Assembly: GCA_017165825.1 (NCBI GenBank)
Contig: CM029378.1
Location: forward strand, 708,475-772,474
Length of the DNA stretch: 64,000 nucleotides
Source: Hepsetus odoe
Lineage: Eukaryota > Chordata > Actinopteri > Characiformes > Hepsetidae
Direction: 5' to 3'
Shown here: one piece after another, positions 31,843-41,950 of the stretch
Numbering within the stretch: position 1 is the first letter of the stretch
How the letters are laid out: each line of letters begins with the position of its first letter
The notes under the pieces: generated by a model
The model's database searches: none
Told to the model about the DNA's origin: nothing
The model's input: the letters and a program-made list of their open reading frames with translations, nothing else
Position numbers and translations under genes: made by a program

Positions 31843-32235
31843 TTAACATGATTACAAGAAGACAAAACGTAAGATTAGGCAGGGAGTGTGAAACAGTAGA
31901 GATGAGGATCAGCATCTGCAAATCCATGGTGCCATCTGTTGAGGAGAAGTTCTTGGCTCACATGGAGGAGTTAAAGTTTTTGAAGATCTTCAAGTTTTTG
32001 AGTGAGGGTAAAAGGGAGCGAGAGATGGATGGATTAGGGCAGTGATTACAGTTACGGAACTGTTGTACCCACTGTGGTGAAGAGGGAGTTGAGTTGAAAG
32101 GAAAGGCTTTAAATTTACCAGTTGATCTTCCTTCCATCTCTCACAGGGTCATGAATTCTGGGTAGTGAACGAAAGATTGCAAATACAAATGGCAGAAAAA
32201 GGATCCACGCTGGTGAAGGAGATGAGAGAAAAAGC
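31843..32235 (+). mobile_element. LINE fragment, possibly I/Nimb group
   Basis: Broken translation resembles a reverse-transcriptase C-terminal region with 'FKFL...SEGKREREMD', then 'VVKRELS.KA', 'SIYRSIY', 'GHE.WVV.ER' and 'IQ.AE'. Frames shift several times. The clade is uncertain. Confidence 0.55.
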
Positions 32236-32664
32236 ACAGAGGAACCTTTTCAAAGCTTTAAGAGAATGCCACCAGCTCTTATCCTGGTTAATGAGACAGT
32301 TTGAAATCTTTCGGAGCAAATAAAACACTATATTTCCACAACAGCTCTATAGACATGAGCAGTGAATTTAAAGGAAGAAGCACCATAAAATTAAATCAGC
32401 TTGACCAACCCATCAAAATTCTGCACCCCACAAACACAATCATCAAGGCCAGTGCTTCTCAAACAGGTCCTCAAGTCCTTTCCAGAGCTGTGTTTGGACA
32501 TAACAAAAACATGGACCATCAGAGATCCCAGAGGCCCATTCATATAGACATACAAATATCCAAGAGAGAGAAAGTCACACTCCCTGATTTAATTAACAAT
32601 ATTCACATTCATATTCTCATAATATCCTTAATTAAAGTAAGTAAATCACATTAAACAGTTAAAC
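32236..32664. other. Downstream flank of gene 6, no feature seen
   Basis: No exon or repeat recognised. Confidence 0.45.
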
Positions 32665-33474
32665 TTAAAAATAGAAAACATTAAAGTCATTGGTCTGAGT
32701 GTCTCCACGGGTCATTTTAATGCACTTGTGTGTCTTTAATGTACTGGAGTGTCTGAAGCTCCAGCTGCACTCTGAGCAGTAATACGGTTTCTCTCCGGTG
32801 TGAATCTGCTGGTGTCTCTGGAGGGTGCACCTGTCCCCAAAACTGATCCCACACTCTGGACATTCGTACGGCTTTTCTCCGGTGTGTGTGCGCTGGTGTG
32901 TTCTGAGATTGCTCTGTCGGTTGAAGCTCCTCCCACACTCGGAGCACTGATATGGCTTCTCTCCGGTGTGGATGCGCTGATGTGCTTGAAGAGCACCTTT
33001 GGTTATAAAACTCTTCCCACACTCGGAGCAGTCATACGGCTTTTCGCCGGTGTGAATCCGCTGGTGTCTTCTGAGTTGACTCTGTTCAGTAAATCTCTTC
33101 CCGCACTCTAAACAGTCATAGGGTTTCTCTCCAGTGTGAGTTCGCTGGTGTATCTGCAGACTGTTTGGATAATTGAAGCTCTTCCCACAGTCTGAGCACT
33201 GATAGGGTTTCTCTCCGGTGTGTGTGCGCTCATGAAGTTGGAGGTTGTATCTTTGAGTAAAACTCTTCCCACATTCTGAGCACTGATACGGTTTCTCTCC
33301 GGTGTGAATCCTTTGGTGTAGCTGGAGGTTACACCGCTGAGTAAAACTCTTCCCGCAGTCTGAACACTGGTAATTCTTCTTTGCTGAACTTTTCTTCATC
33401 TGTCTTCCAGGTGTGTTGGTGTGGACACTGCTAGAGGATGGGTCCTGAGCACCGGAGCTTCCTCTGGTTTCCAT
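32665..33474 (-). CDS. C2H2 zinc-finger protein, 8 fingers (gene 6)
   Basis: From the ATG at 33474 (METRG, as in gene 1) the product is 269 residues: about 34 N-terminal residues, seven canonical fingers and the incomplete last finger with the TQTNDFNVFYF tail. The exon begins at 33530 after an acceptor 'cccatttacctacag'. A longer open frame to 33873 is intron, including tetranucleotide repeat, and is not coding. The last three fingers are nearly identical to those of gene 2. A first exon with donor lies at 34128. The gene is the last of the minus-strand block. Confidence 0.9.
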   Translation of the reverse strand: METRGSSGAQDPSSSSVHTNTPGRQMKKSSAKKNYQCSDCGKSFTQRCNLQLHQRIHTGEKPYQCSECGKSFTQRYNLQLHERTHTGEKPYQCSDCGKSFNYPNSLQIHQRTHTGEKPYDCLECGKRFTEQSQLRRHQRIHTGEKPYDCSECGKSFITKGALQAHQRIHTGEKPYQCSECGRSFNRQSNLRTHQRTHTGEKPYECPECGISFGDRCTLQRHQQIHTGEKPYYCSECSWSFRHSSTLKTHKCIKMTRGDTQTNDFNVFYF

Positions 33475-33604
33475 AACTTTCTTGATTTCAGTAAGGATGT
33501 AGGGATTCCTCTTGGAGGCTGGCGTTGAATCTGTAGGTAAATGGGAACAACAAAACATCATAACATCGGTTCGATCCAGGAAAGGGTCCTTATCACTGTT
33601 TTTG

Positions 33605-34010
33605 TTCCAGACAGACAAACAGACAGAGACAGACAGACAGGCAGGTATACAGATGCACAAATAGATAGACAGAATAACAGTCAGACAGACAGACAGATAC
33701 ATAAACAGAGAAAAAGACAGATAGATAGACTGAACAATTGAAAGACAGACAGAGTGACAGAACAGAAGACCGACAGGCAGGTATACAGACAGAAAGATAG
33801 ATAGAATTAAAAACAAAGATATAAAATATAGAGTGACAGAATAAAAGACAGACAAACAGAAAGAATAAGACAAACAAAAAAAGACAGATAGATTAAAAAA
33901 TGGAAATATATAATAGACACAGATATTGACAGAAAGATAGAGAGACAGATAGGCAGACTAAAAGATAGATAAATAGGTAGACCGTTAGACAGTCAGATAG
34001 ATAAGCTCGT
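33605..34010. repeat. GACA/GATA tetranucleotide microsatellite
   Basis: About 400 bases of interspersed 'gaca' and 'gata' units with A-rich interruptions, in the intron of gene 6. The long Cys/Leu/Ser-rich frames on the minus strand come from this repeat. Confidence 0.95.
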
Positions 34011-34127
34011 CTCATCTTTAACCTTCTACTAGTTTCTTTTCCGGGGAAGCGTTAATGTTTCTGAACTGATGTTTGAGAATTTCTGGAGTTTTAATCGAGA
34101 GGAGATGAGAGCACAGTCTCTGCTCAC

Positions 34128-34345
34128 CTGCAGCTTCTGAATCGCTTGACGATGTTATTTTATTTCTGTTTACAGGCGGCTGTTAAACCGGAAGATTGAT
34201 CAGCGCCCCCTGCTGGACCGGCGCACAGACTCGCTACCCTGAGACACACAGCTCCCAGGCGTCTGCGCCGACGAGCGTCTTGTGTGATGGTTTTTGGAAG
34301 CGAAGGCGGTTTGACTCATTAGCGCCGCCTGTTGTAGCGGAGAGT
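34128..34345 (-). promoter_or_regulatory. First exon and promoter region of gene 6
   Basis: On the minus strand 'cttcagaagctgcag'-like sequence ends at 34128 and is followed by a strong GTGAGC donor. The CpG-rich DNA beyond it has a CTCF-core-like motif at 34203-34216 (minus strand). It faces the gene 7 first exon about 0.9 kb away. Confidence 0.55.
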
Positions 34346-34454
34346 GCAGCTGCTTCCCTTCCGTCCAGATATAAATGAATGCAAAGGCCTCGAGTGTGTG
34401 CTTACTTTAAGATATGGCGAAAAATACATAATTATCATTAGTAATGGAGAAGAT

Positions 34455-34652
34455 GATGTGGTGGTCTAGTGGTAGGATACTTGCCTATGGACCTGTGGAT
34501 CAAGAGGTCCCAGGTTCAATCCCACCTCCAGCACTACCACCACTGGGTCCCTGAGACCCTGAACCCTGAGTGTCTCCAGGGGGACTGTCCCTGTAATTAG
34601 GACATGGAGACACTCTGGATAAGAGCATCTGCTAAATGCTGTAAGATGATAA
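34455..34652 (+). repeat. SINE-1, near full length
   Basis: A clear A-box-like 'ggtctagtggtagga', B-box-like 'ggttcaatccc', body and 'catctgctaaatgctgtaag' tail. It sits between two divergent promoters. Confidence 0.9.
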
Positions 34653-35080
34653 CAACGGAAAGTGCTTTACATTTTATGCATTATTAAAACAAACATTGAC
34701 TTATTAATACTGTAAATAAAATAAGACTACCGAGAATTTCTTTAATTTTAAAACAAACAAAACAAAGTGAGTTACAAAGTGAATGACAGAGTACGACCAG
34801 AAAGCACTGCTAAATAAAATGTTTTTATTGGTTTATATAATCTAATAACTGCAGTTTCTGAGGGATGTTGGTGAGCAGTGTGTTCCAGAGTTTTGGGCAA
34901 TAAAAATGAATGGTTCTGTTTCCTTTTAGGATCTTCAGTCTGGATTAGGAGTGGAGTCCATCAGACTTTCTGTAATGAATGAAGGTGTCAATCCATTAAG
35001 AGCTTTAAAAAAAACAGCATTTTAAAATCTCTTCTAAATGAGAGGGACAGTTATTAGAGAATGTGCTGCTAGTCTGTATC
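34653..35080. other. Spacer between divergent genes, no feature seen
   Basis: AT-rich, no exon recognised. Confidence 0.45.
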
Positions 35081-35084
35081 CACA

Positions 35085-35200
35085 CTGTGACGCTCTATTT
35101 CCGCCACGCGGGGGCGCTAAACAGAGTGTCCAACACCAAAAAACCGGAGAAGGAGAAGATCATCTCTGGGTTCCTGTTGTTTCAGTGGGGTTTATTGAAG
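35085..35200 (+). promoter_or_regulatory. Candidate promoter and first exon of gene 7
   Basis: 'cgcgggggcgct' (35106-35117) is followed by an exon-like stretch ending TTGAAG, then GTAAAG (GT at 35201-35202). A 'gggggcgct' element also occurs in the first exons of genes 8 and 9. No in-frame ATG joins the main frame. Confidence 0.45.
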
Positions 35201-35409
35201 GTAAAGACCAGTTCAGCCTTGTGTTTCCATTAACACTTGTCTTTAATTGACTGAATTTTACTGATAAATGATTGTAAATATGTCACTTTGTTGGAGAAGC
35301 GCAGCAGTCATGAGAAATAATTACAGTACGAGTTACTAAATTATGAGCTTCTGTTGTCTGTCACCAGATAGGAGATCACAGATTTATGTGTATATTTGAT
35401 TTTTTAATT

Positions 35410-35645
35410 TAAAGTGAAAGTGACTACTATGAACACACAGCACAACCAAACACATCCTCTGAATTTAAAACACACACACACCCACACACCGTCCAGCAGG
35501 GGGCAGACATTCAGCACCCAGTGAGCAGTGATGGGCACAGTACCTTGATCAAGGGAACCTCTGGGTGACCTACCGGTCCAGGATTCTAGTCCACAACCTT
35601 CTTATACTGGGCTCCTTTAAACACCAGAAAACTACTGTCCCACAA
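35410..35645 (-). repeat. SINE-2, minus-strand member of an inverted pair
   Basis: Full length with divergent head. Contains the CTCF-core-like motif 'ccagcagggggcag' at 35493-35506 on the plus strand. Confidence 0.85.
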
Positions 35646-35789
35646 AACAAGCTTTTTTTATCCAGGTGCGACACTAAGAGCTAAATGTATTATTTATGGG
35701 ATCAGCCTGGTAAGAGGCTAAAAACATATGTCTCCAGGGGGAGAGGTCTGGGGTTATATAATAATAAAACCACAGCCATACAAACATGG

Positions 35790-36022
35790 GGCAGCAGTGG
35801 TCTTGTGTAGAGATGAGTTTTAAGGATTGGAAGGTTGTGGGTTTGAATCCCAGACCAGTAGGTTGTCCTGAGGTTCCCGTGATGAAGGTACCATTCCCAT
35901 CACTGCTCCCTAGGTGCTGGATATGTCTGCCCCCTGCTGGGTAGTCTGTTTGGCTTAAATACAGAGAATGTATTTGGTTGTTTTTCACTGTATAGTCACA
36001 AATAGTCACTTTCACTTCAGAA
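35790..36022 (+). repeat. SINE-2, plus-strand member of an inverted pair
   Basis: Full length: head with B-box-like 'gggtttgaatccc', body and 'agtcactttcacttcag' tail. The same CTCF-core-like motif occurs in reverse orientation at 35927-35940. The pair lies within the probable first intron of gene 7. Confidence 0.85.
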
Positions 36023-36359
36023 GCCTCATGAGAAATGCAAGAAAGAGTGAAGTTCCTCAAAAGCAGTTGCATGTGTCTGTTAGCCATATGAGGGTCTTAA
36101 AGTGGAGATAAATTTGTTCATCTTGAATGTTTTTTGCAGGTTTTTCCAGTTTTGATTGAAGCCCTTCAATAGAAACAGCGACATAAGAGCTTCTTCAAAA
36201 GCAAATGAGAAATATTCTCATTTTTAATATTTTTTTTTTTTGGCAGCATTAAAGTTTACTTCGATTAAGCCTGTCATAAAAAATATGTCACTTAGGCTGA
36301 AATCAAGAGAGATCTGAGAATATTACATCCCTAAGAAGCTCCTCTGGTAGTTTGCCAAC

Positions 36360-37520
36360 ATGTCTCTCAGTGTTATGGAGGAAAGTGCAGGAAAGAGGAG
36401 AACTCATCGCTGCTCAGAGTGTGGGAAGAGTTTTCATCATCAGTGTAATCTCCAAAGACACCAGCGCACTCACACTGGAGAGAAACCCTATCAGTGCTCG
36501 GAGTGTGGAAGTCGCTTTACACAACAAGGTTCTCTCAAAGCTCACCAGCGAATTCACACTGGCGAGAAACCATATCGCTGTGCAGTGTGTGGGAAGAGTT
36601 TCACTAAAAGTAATGGTCTGCAGAGACACCTGAGAATTCACACTAGAGAGAAACCGTATCAGTGTTCCGACTGTGGGAAAGGTTTTGCTCTAAAAAATCA
36701 CCTTCAGAGACACCAGCATGTTCACACGGGAGAGAAACCCTATCAGTGCTCAGAGTGCGGGAAGAACTTCAATCAAGCCAGCACTCTTCAATCACACCTG
36801 AGAATTCACACTGGAGAGAAACCATTCTGCTGCTCAGAGTGTGGCAAGAGATTCAGAGACAGAGGTGATTTCCAGAGACACCATCAGATTCACAGCGGAG
36901 AGAAACCGTATCAGTGCTCAGAGTGCGGGAGGAGCTTTACTGCACCACGGCAGCTCCAAGTGCACCAGCGGATTCACACTGGAGAGAAACCATATTGCTG
37001 CTTGGATTGTGGGAAGAGCTTTTCTCAGCTTGGTGGTCTTCAAACACACCAGCGCATTCACACCGGAGAGAAACCGTTTCACTGCACGGACTGCGGGCGA
37101 AGCTTCAGGCACTCCAACACTTTAAAGGAACACAACTGCACTTCGGGGGACAAACGTTATCAGTGTTCAGAGTGTGGGAAGGGGTTTACACAGCTGGGTG
37201 GTCTCCAGCGACACCAGCGAATTCACACAGGCGAGAAACCGTATCACTGCTCTGAGTGCGGCAAGAGCTTCACTCAACTCGGCAGTCTTCAACTACACCT
37301 GCGCCTTCACACTGGAGAGAAACCATATCAGTGCTTGGATTGTGGGAAAAGATTTAGTGATAAAGGTGGTCTCCAAGTTCACCAGAGAATTCATACTGGA
37401 GAGAAGCCATATAAGTGCTCTGGATGTGGCCAGAGCTTTAGACATTTTGCGACTCTAAAGAGACACTGCAGTCTGTGCAGCATAGGGGTAAAAACTGTGG
37501 TCATAGGAATTTCGGTTTAG
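36360..37520 (+). CDS. C2H2 zinc-finger protein, 13 fingers in two joined arrays (gene 7)
   Basis: 386 residues. Eight canonical fingers are followed by a ninth of the incomplete terminal type (FRHSNTLKEHNC, second His absent), a short non-TGEKP spacer (SGDKR), three more canonical fingers, and a final incomplete finger (FRHFATLKRHCSLC). The exon probably starts after an acceptor ending 'tttttggcag' at 36246. This is the first gene of the plus-strand block and is less like the others than they are to each other. Presumed nuclear DNA-binding; the mid-array incomplete finger should split it into an eight- and a three-finger module. Confidence 0.9.
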   Translation: MSLSVMEESAGKRRTHRCSECGKSFHHQCNLQRHQRTHTGEKPYQCSECGSRFTQQGSLKAHQRIHTGEKPYRCAVCGKSFTKSNGLQRHLRIHTREKPYQCSDCGKGFALKNHLQRHQHVHTGEKPYQCSECGKNFNQASTLQSHLRIHTGEKPFCCSECGKRFRDRGDFQRHHQIHSGEKPYQCSECGRSFTAPRQLQVHQRIHTGEKPYCCLDCGKSFSQLGGLQTHQRIHTGEKPFHCTDCGRSFRHSNTLKEHNCTSGDKRYQCSECGKGFTQLGGLQRHQRIHTGEKPYHCSECGKSFTQLGSLQLHLRLHTGEKPYQCLDCGKRFSDKGGLQVHQRIHTGEKPYKCSGCGQSFRHFATLKRHCSLCSIGVKTVVIGISV

Positions 37521-37732
37521 GTGGACATGTGTATGTGATGAATGTTTGTATCCTGTATGGTTTGTACGACTGTCTGAATGGCTGCAAGTCTGTTTTCACT
37601 CCTTTAGAGAGATAGTGTGATGTGGTTGGTGGTGGGATTATTAAAACTCCCCCTACTTGAGGGGCAGTGCAGTTTGCTGTCACATAAGCATTTTGTATTT
37701 TTTCAAATGTTAAGTTTATACTCCTTTTTCCT

Positions 37733-38514
37733 TTTAGTAGAGTAGAGTGATCTTTTATTATCCCACGAATGGGAAATTTGGGCGTTACAGGGCTCTTAAA
37801 AAAGACAGGTGTATAGAAAGAGAAGAAAAAATATATAAAGATATAGAGAGAGAACAGGAACAAGTACAGGAGAGAAAAAGAGGAGCTATAAATAAATAAT
37901 AAATTAACTATCTATATATATCTATATATATATATACATATACATATCTACAATATACACGGTAATAAGTTATGAATGAATTATACATATAAATAACAAG
38001 TAGCAAAATATAAATATAGCAAAAATATGAATATAAATGTAATAATAAATAATAAATGTAATAACAATAATAATAATATAATATACAATACAGTAATAAT
38101 AATAATTATATATATATATATATTATAATATATAACAATAATAAACAAGTAGTGTAATGTTATGTTATGATACAGGATGAGTTGTGGAGTCTTATTGCAG
38201 CATAGGGAATGACCCGCGGTAATTCTTCTCACACTAAGTGGTGTAACAGTCTGCTGCTGAACGAAGGTTCAGTGCCTCGTACAGTCCTCAGTGTAGGGGT
38301 GGGAGGTGTTGACCATGATGATGTTAGTTTGGACAACATCCTCCCCTCCCCTACCTGCTCGATGGACTTGAGCGGACAGTTCAGGACAGAGCTGGCCCTC
38401 TTGACCAGTTTGTTTAGTTTCCCTCTGTCCTCTCTGCACTCTTCCACACCAGCAGACCACAGCGTAAAAAACAGCCGACGCTACCACAGAGTCATAAAAT
38501 GTCCTCATGAGTTG
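37733..38514 (-). mobile_element. LINE-B (Rex1/Babar-like), 5'-truncated copy
   Basis: Begins with the inverse of the 3' end ('cccacgaatgggaaatttgg'), runs through AT-rich simple sequence, and ends inside the reverse-transcriptase tail (MRTFYDSVVASAVFYAVVCW, frameshifted). Confidence 0.85.
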
Positions 38515-38539
38515 TTTGTTTACAACAACATGTTTAGTT

Positions 38540-41500
38540 CATGTTCTGTTTTTTCTTAAAACAATTCTTGTCATGCAAGTAGGATTTATTGTCGCTTCCT
38601 CAGCCATATACACAGAACACAGTGAAACGAAATAACGCTCCTCCAGGACCCTGGTGCTACATACACAAGACAAGCATACTAGATAACATAAGACACAACA
38701 ACACGGGCAACAAGTGCAGACAAGACAGACAACAACAGACGGTACGACAGACAGTACATTCATCCGTAGAGGGCTGCAGTGTTGTGGAACAAAGCAGCCC
38801 AGGTACATTATGGTGTAGCAGTGTGGTGGAGCGGTACATTGATAAAGTGCAGAGTGCAACATGAGATAAATAAATAAATACAGATGAAAAGTGGACTGGC
38901 GAGAGTTCAAGATATTGGTGATTCAGAGTTCAAGAGTCTGATGGCCAGGAAGAAACTATTTCCCATCCTGGAAGTGCGGAGGCCCGCATGCTGCGAACCT
39001 TTTCCAGATGACAGGAGGGAGAAGAGAGTGTGGGATGGGGGGGAGGGATCATCCACAATGCTGGTTGCTTTGCGGATGCAGCGAGTGGTCCTGTACAGAG
39101 GGCAGAGATCCCGATGATCTTCAGCTGCCTCACACCAGTAGGGACTCTTATGGCCTAAGACGTTGCAGTTCTACTCAGGCAGCAATGCAGCCGCCAGGAT
39201 GCTCGCACGTTCTCCTCTGTAAAGATGGTGAGGATGGAAGGTGGGAGATGGCCTCAGTCTGGCGCAGGAAAGTAGAGGCGCTGCTGGCTTTCTTTTGTGA
39301 TGGAGTTGGTGTTGAGGGACCACGTGAGGTTGTCAGTGATGTGAACACCAAGAAACTTGGTGCTCTGGACCATCTCCACAGGTGAGGAGTGATGATAAGT
39401 GGAGTGTGGTCCCGACGTGATCTCCTGAAGTCAACAACCATCTCTTTAGTCTTGTTGGACGTTCAGAGACAGGTTATTCTGGTACCAGTCCGTCAGCCTT
39501 GCATTCCTCTCTCAGAGCTGCCTCATCTCCACCGCTGATCAGATCACCATGGTTGTAATTACCGCGAATTTGATGATGTGGCTGCTGTGCTTGGCTGCAC
39601 AGTCGTGGGTCATCAGTGTGAACAGCAGTGGGCAGTGTGATGGTGTTGGAGGTGCTGCTACTGATCCTGACTGACTGGGGTCTCCCAGTCAGGTCCAGGA
39701 TCCAGTTCCAGAAGGAGGTGTTTAGGCTCAACAGTTTCAATTTTCCCATCAAATATTGAAGGATGATGGTGCTGAATGCTGAACTGTAGTCGGCGAACAG
39801 CATTCTCTGTCATAACTCGTCCTTTCTGTCAAGATGAGAAAGGGCCAGATGGAGGGGTAGAGATTGCATCGTCTGCTGAGCGGCTGGGACGAGCACGCAA
39901 AACTGCAGGGGGTCTAGTGAGGAGGGGATCTGGGACTTGATGCCCCATGACCAGCCTCCTCGAAGCACTTCAAGCGATGATGGTGGTGGAGTGCGACGGG
40001 ACGGCAGTCGCGGAGGCAGGAGAGGGGATGGCTTTCGGGCACTGGAATGATGCTGGTGGGTCTTGAAGCACCTTTTGGAACAACAGTGGTGCTCAGAGAG
40101 GTGTTGAAGATGTCAGTGAGAACATCTGCCAGCTGTTCTGGCACATCCTGGAGCAATAATAACCTTGAATATTGTCTGGACCGGGCAGCTTTCTGCGGTT
40201 GACTCTGAGAAGAGATCTTCACCTGGCCGTATCAGACAGAGAATCTGGTCGTCCGGAGGAGGGGTGGCCTCCTATTCGTCGCTCACTGCATCAAACCGCA
40301 TGAAGTGGTCTAGCGTGATTCGGGAGGGAGGGGTCACGGCCACAGGCAGGTGAGATGTCCTGTAGTTGGTGAGGGCCTGATGCCCTGCCACATGCGCCCC
40401 GCGGTCACCAGTGTTCTTGAAGTGGCCATGGATTCTTCTGCTTGAGCACGCTGTTGCCTGATGGCCTGAGACAGTGGTTTCTGCCCTCGCTTTTCTTAGG
40501 GCGCCTGGCCCCCTGACTTGAAGGTCTTGTCCTGTTCTCAGGAGTTCGTAGCCCGTCATCCATGCATTTCTGGGTTGGGTCGTGATATGATGAACTTGGA
40601 GACAGTGCACATCCTCAATGCACTTGCTGGATGTAGCTAGTCACTGAAGCTGTGTAATTCTCCAGGTCGATGGGAGTCACCGTGAGGTTGCAGCTCCTCC
40701 CTAAACATGTCCTTAGTCAGCAGCTGGAGCAGTCCTGAAGAGCAGAGATGGCTCCTGTGGGCCAGGATCTTTACTTGCTTCTTAGGGTGGGTCTCACGTA
40801 CTGACGATGGGTCTGTACGCTTTCGGGATCAGCAGCACAGAGATGTGGTCTGAGTGTCCGAGGTGGGGCGGCTCCGCTCTGTACGCGCCGTGCCATGTTT
40901 GTGTAAACACAGTCCAGCGTGTTTTCCCCCCTTGTTGCAAAGTTCACTTGTTGATGGAATTTGGGGAGAACTGACTTGAGATTTGCATGGTTGAAATCTC
41001 CAGCAACAATAAACAGTCTGTCTGGGTGGTGGTTTTGGAGTCCGCTGATAATTCGAGCAGTTCAGCTAGCGCACTGTTAGCATTAGTGCTGTTAGCGCTA
41101 GCGCTGGGTGGGATGTAGACCGCCGTAATAAACACTGTAGAGAACTCGCTGAGCCATGTCTCCGTAAAAACAAAAACACAGCAGTCTCTATACTCACGCT
41201 GGGTGTTCAGCTGGAGTCGTATAAGTCCAGCTTATTATCCAGGGAGCGACATTGGCGAGGATTTGACGTGGAGGCGGTCAAGTAGTGTTAGCCAAGTGGT
41301 TGTTTCATCCCAGCACGCTTTGCCACGCTTTCTGTTTCCTCTCACACCGCCCCATGTCCCTCTCAGTCGCCAGGTCTGGCAGGCGATCTCGTGGGATCGA
41401 AGGCCTGGTCTCAGCACGCCGAGCTCCCGTAGCGTTGTTCTTCGAGAGTCACAGCACTGGAACTGCTGATTCTGGAGCTCCAGCAGTAAGCCATGGGAGT

Positions 41501-41636
41501 TAAATTTTTAAGATATCTGCTATAGCGTGACGCTCATGTGCAAGTCTTATGGTGAAACGTAGTCGGATGAAAGACTTTTTCAAAGTTTGGACCCCGGAGC
41601 GGCCGCTGCGTGTTACCGCGCCGCCATCTTGGTTCA
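38540..41636 (-). mobile_element. LINE-A, close to full length, inactive
   Basis: The 3' end at 38545 ('tgcaagtaggatttattgtc') matches the other tails. Going upstream on the minus strand are 3' UTR, pieces of polymerase (VDFRRSRRDHTPLI at 39441; YSSAFSTII at 39800; VLTDIFNTSLS at 40120), the ALTNYRTS region at 40370, and a possible endonuclease stretch near 41135 (FITAVYIPPSA). The 5' end at 41620-41636 reads CCAAGATGGCGGC on the minus strand with GC-rich DNA beside it. Many frameshifts and stops; the catalytic ADD block was not found. Confidence 0.8.
41620..41632 (-). promoter_or_regulatory. YY1-like motif at the LINE-A 5' end
   Basis: Minus-strand CCAAGATGGCGGC matches the well-known YY1 consensus, and it lies at the presumed first bases of the element, the place it occupies in mammalian L1. 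Confidence 0.55.
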
Positions 41637-41729
41637 CGTTCTTGGATCACATTTAGTCCCTCAGATAATTGTTCCCTGACTAACATCTCCAACTTCCACT
41701 TCTTAACTACTCTTATGCCCTTTTACTTC

Positions 41730-41950
41730 TACTTCTTCTTGTGGCTGCTCCTTTTTAGGGGTCACTACAGAAGATTATCTGTCTCCATTTCTTCCTGTCA
41801 TTCGGGATTCTCTCCTCACATATCTATAACTCTAGCTCTCTAGGGCAGCTCCATCTTCAGTATCCTTCTCCTGATACACTCCTCATCTCTCTCTCATTCT
41901 GTCAGAGTACTACTCACTTTCATTCCTCTCCTTTCTAGAGTGTCCCTTGT
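41730..41950 (-). mobile_element. RTE-clade LINE, 3'-end fragment
   Basis: Inverse of the RTE end ('ggctgctcctttttaggggt', 'gcagctccatcttcagtatc'); 5'-truncated and rearranged. Confidence 0.75.

Noticed and set aside
33475..33873. N-terminal extension of gene 6 to about 400 residues
   Set aside because: The extra part lies beyond a clear splice acceptor and runs into GACA/GATA repeat, giving low-complexity hydrophobic sequence.
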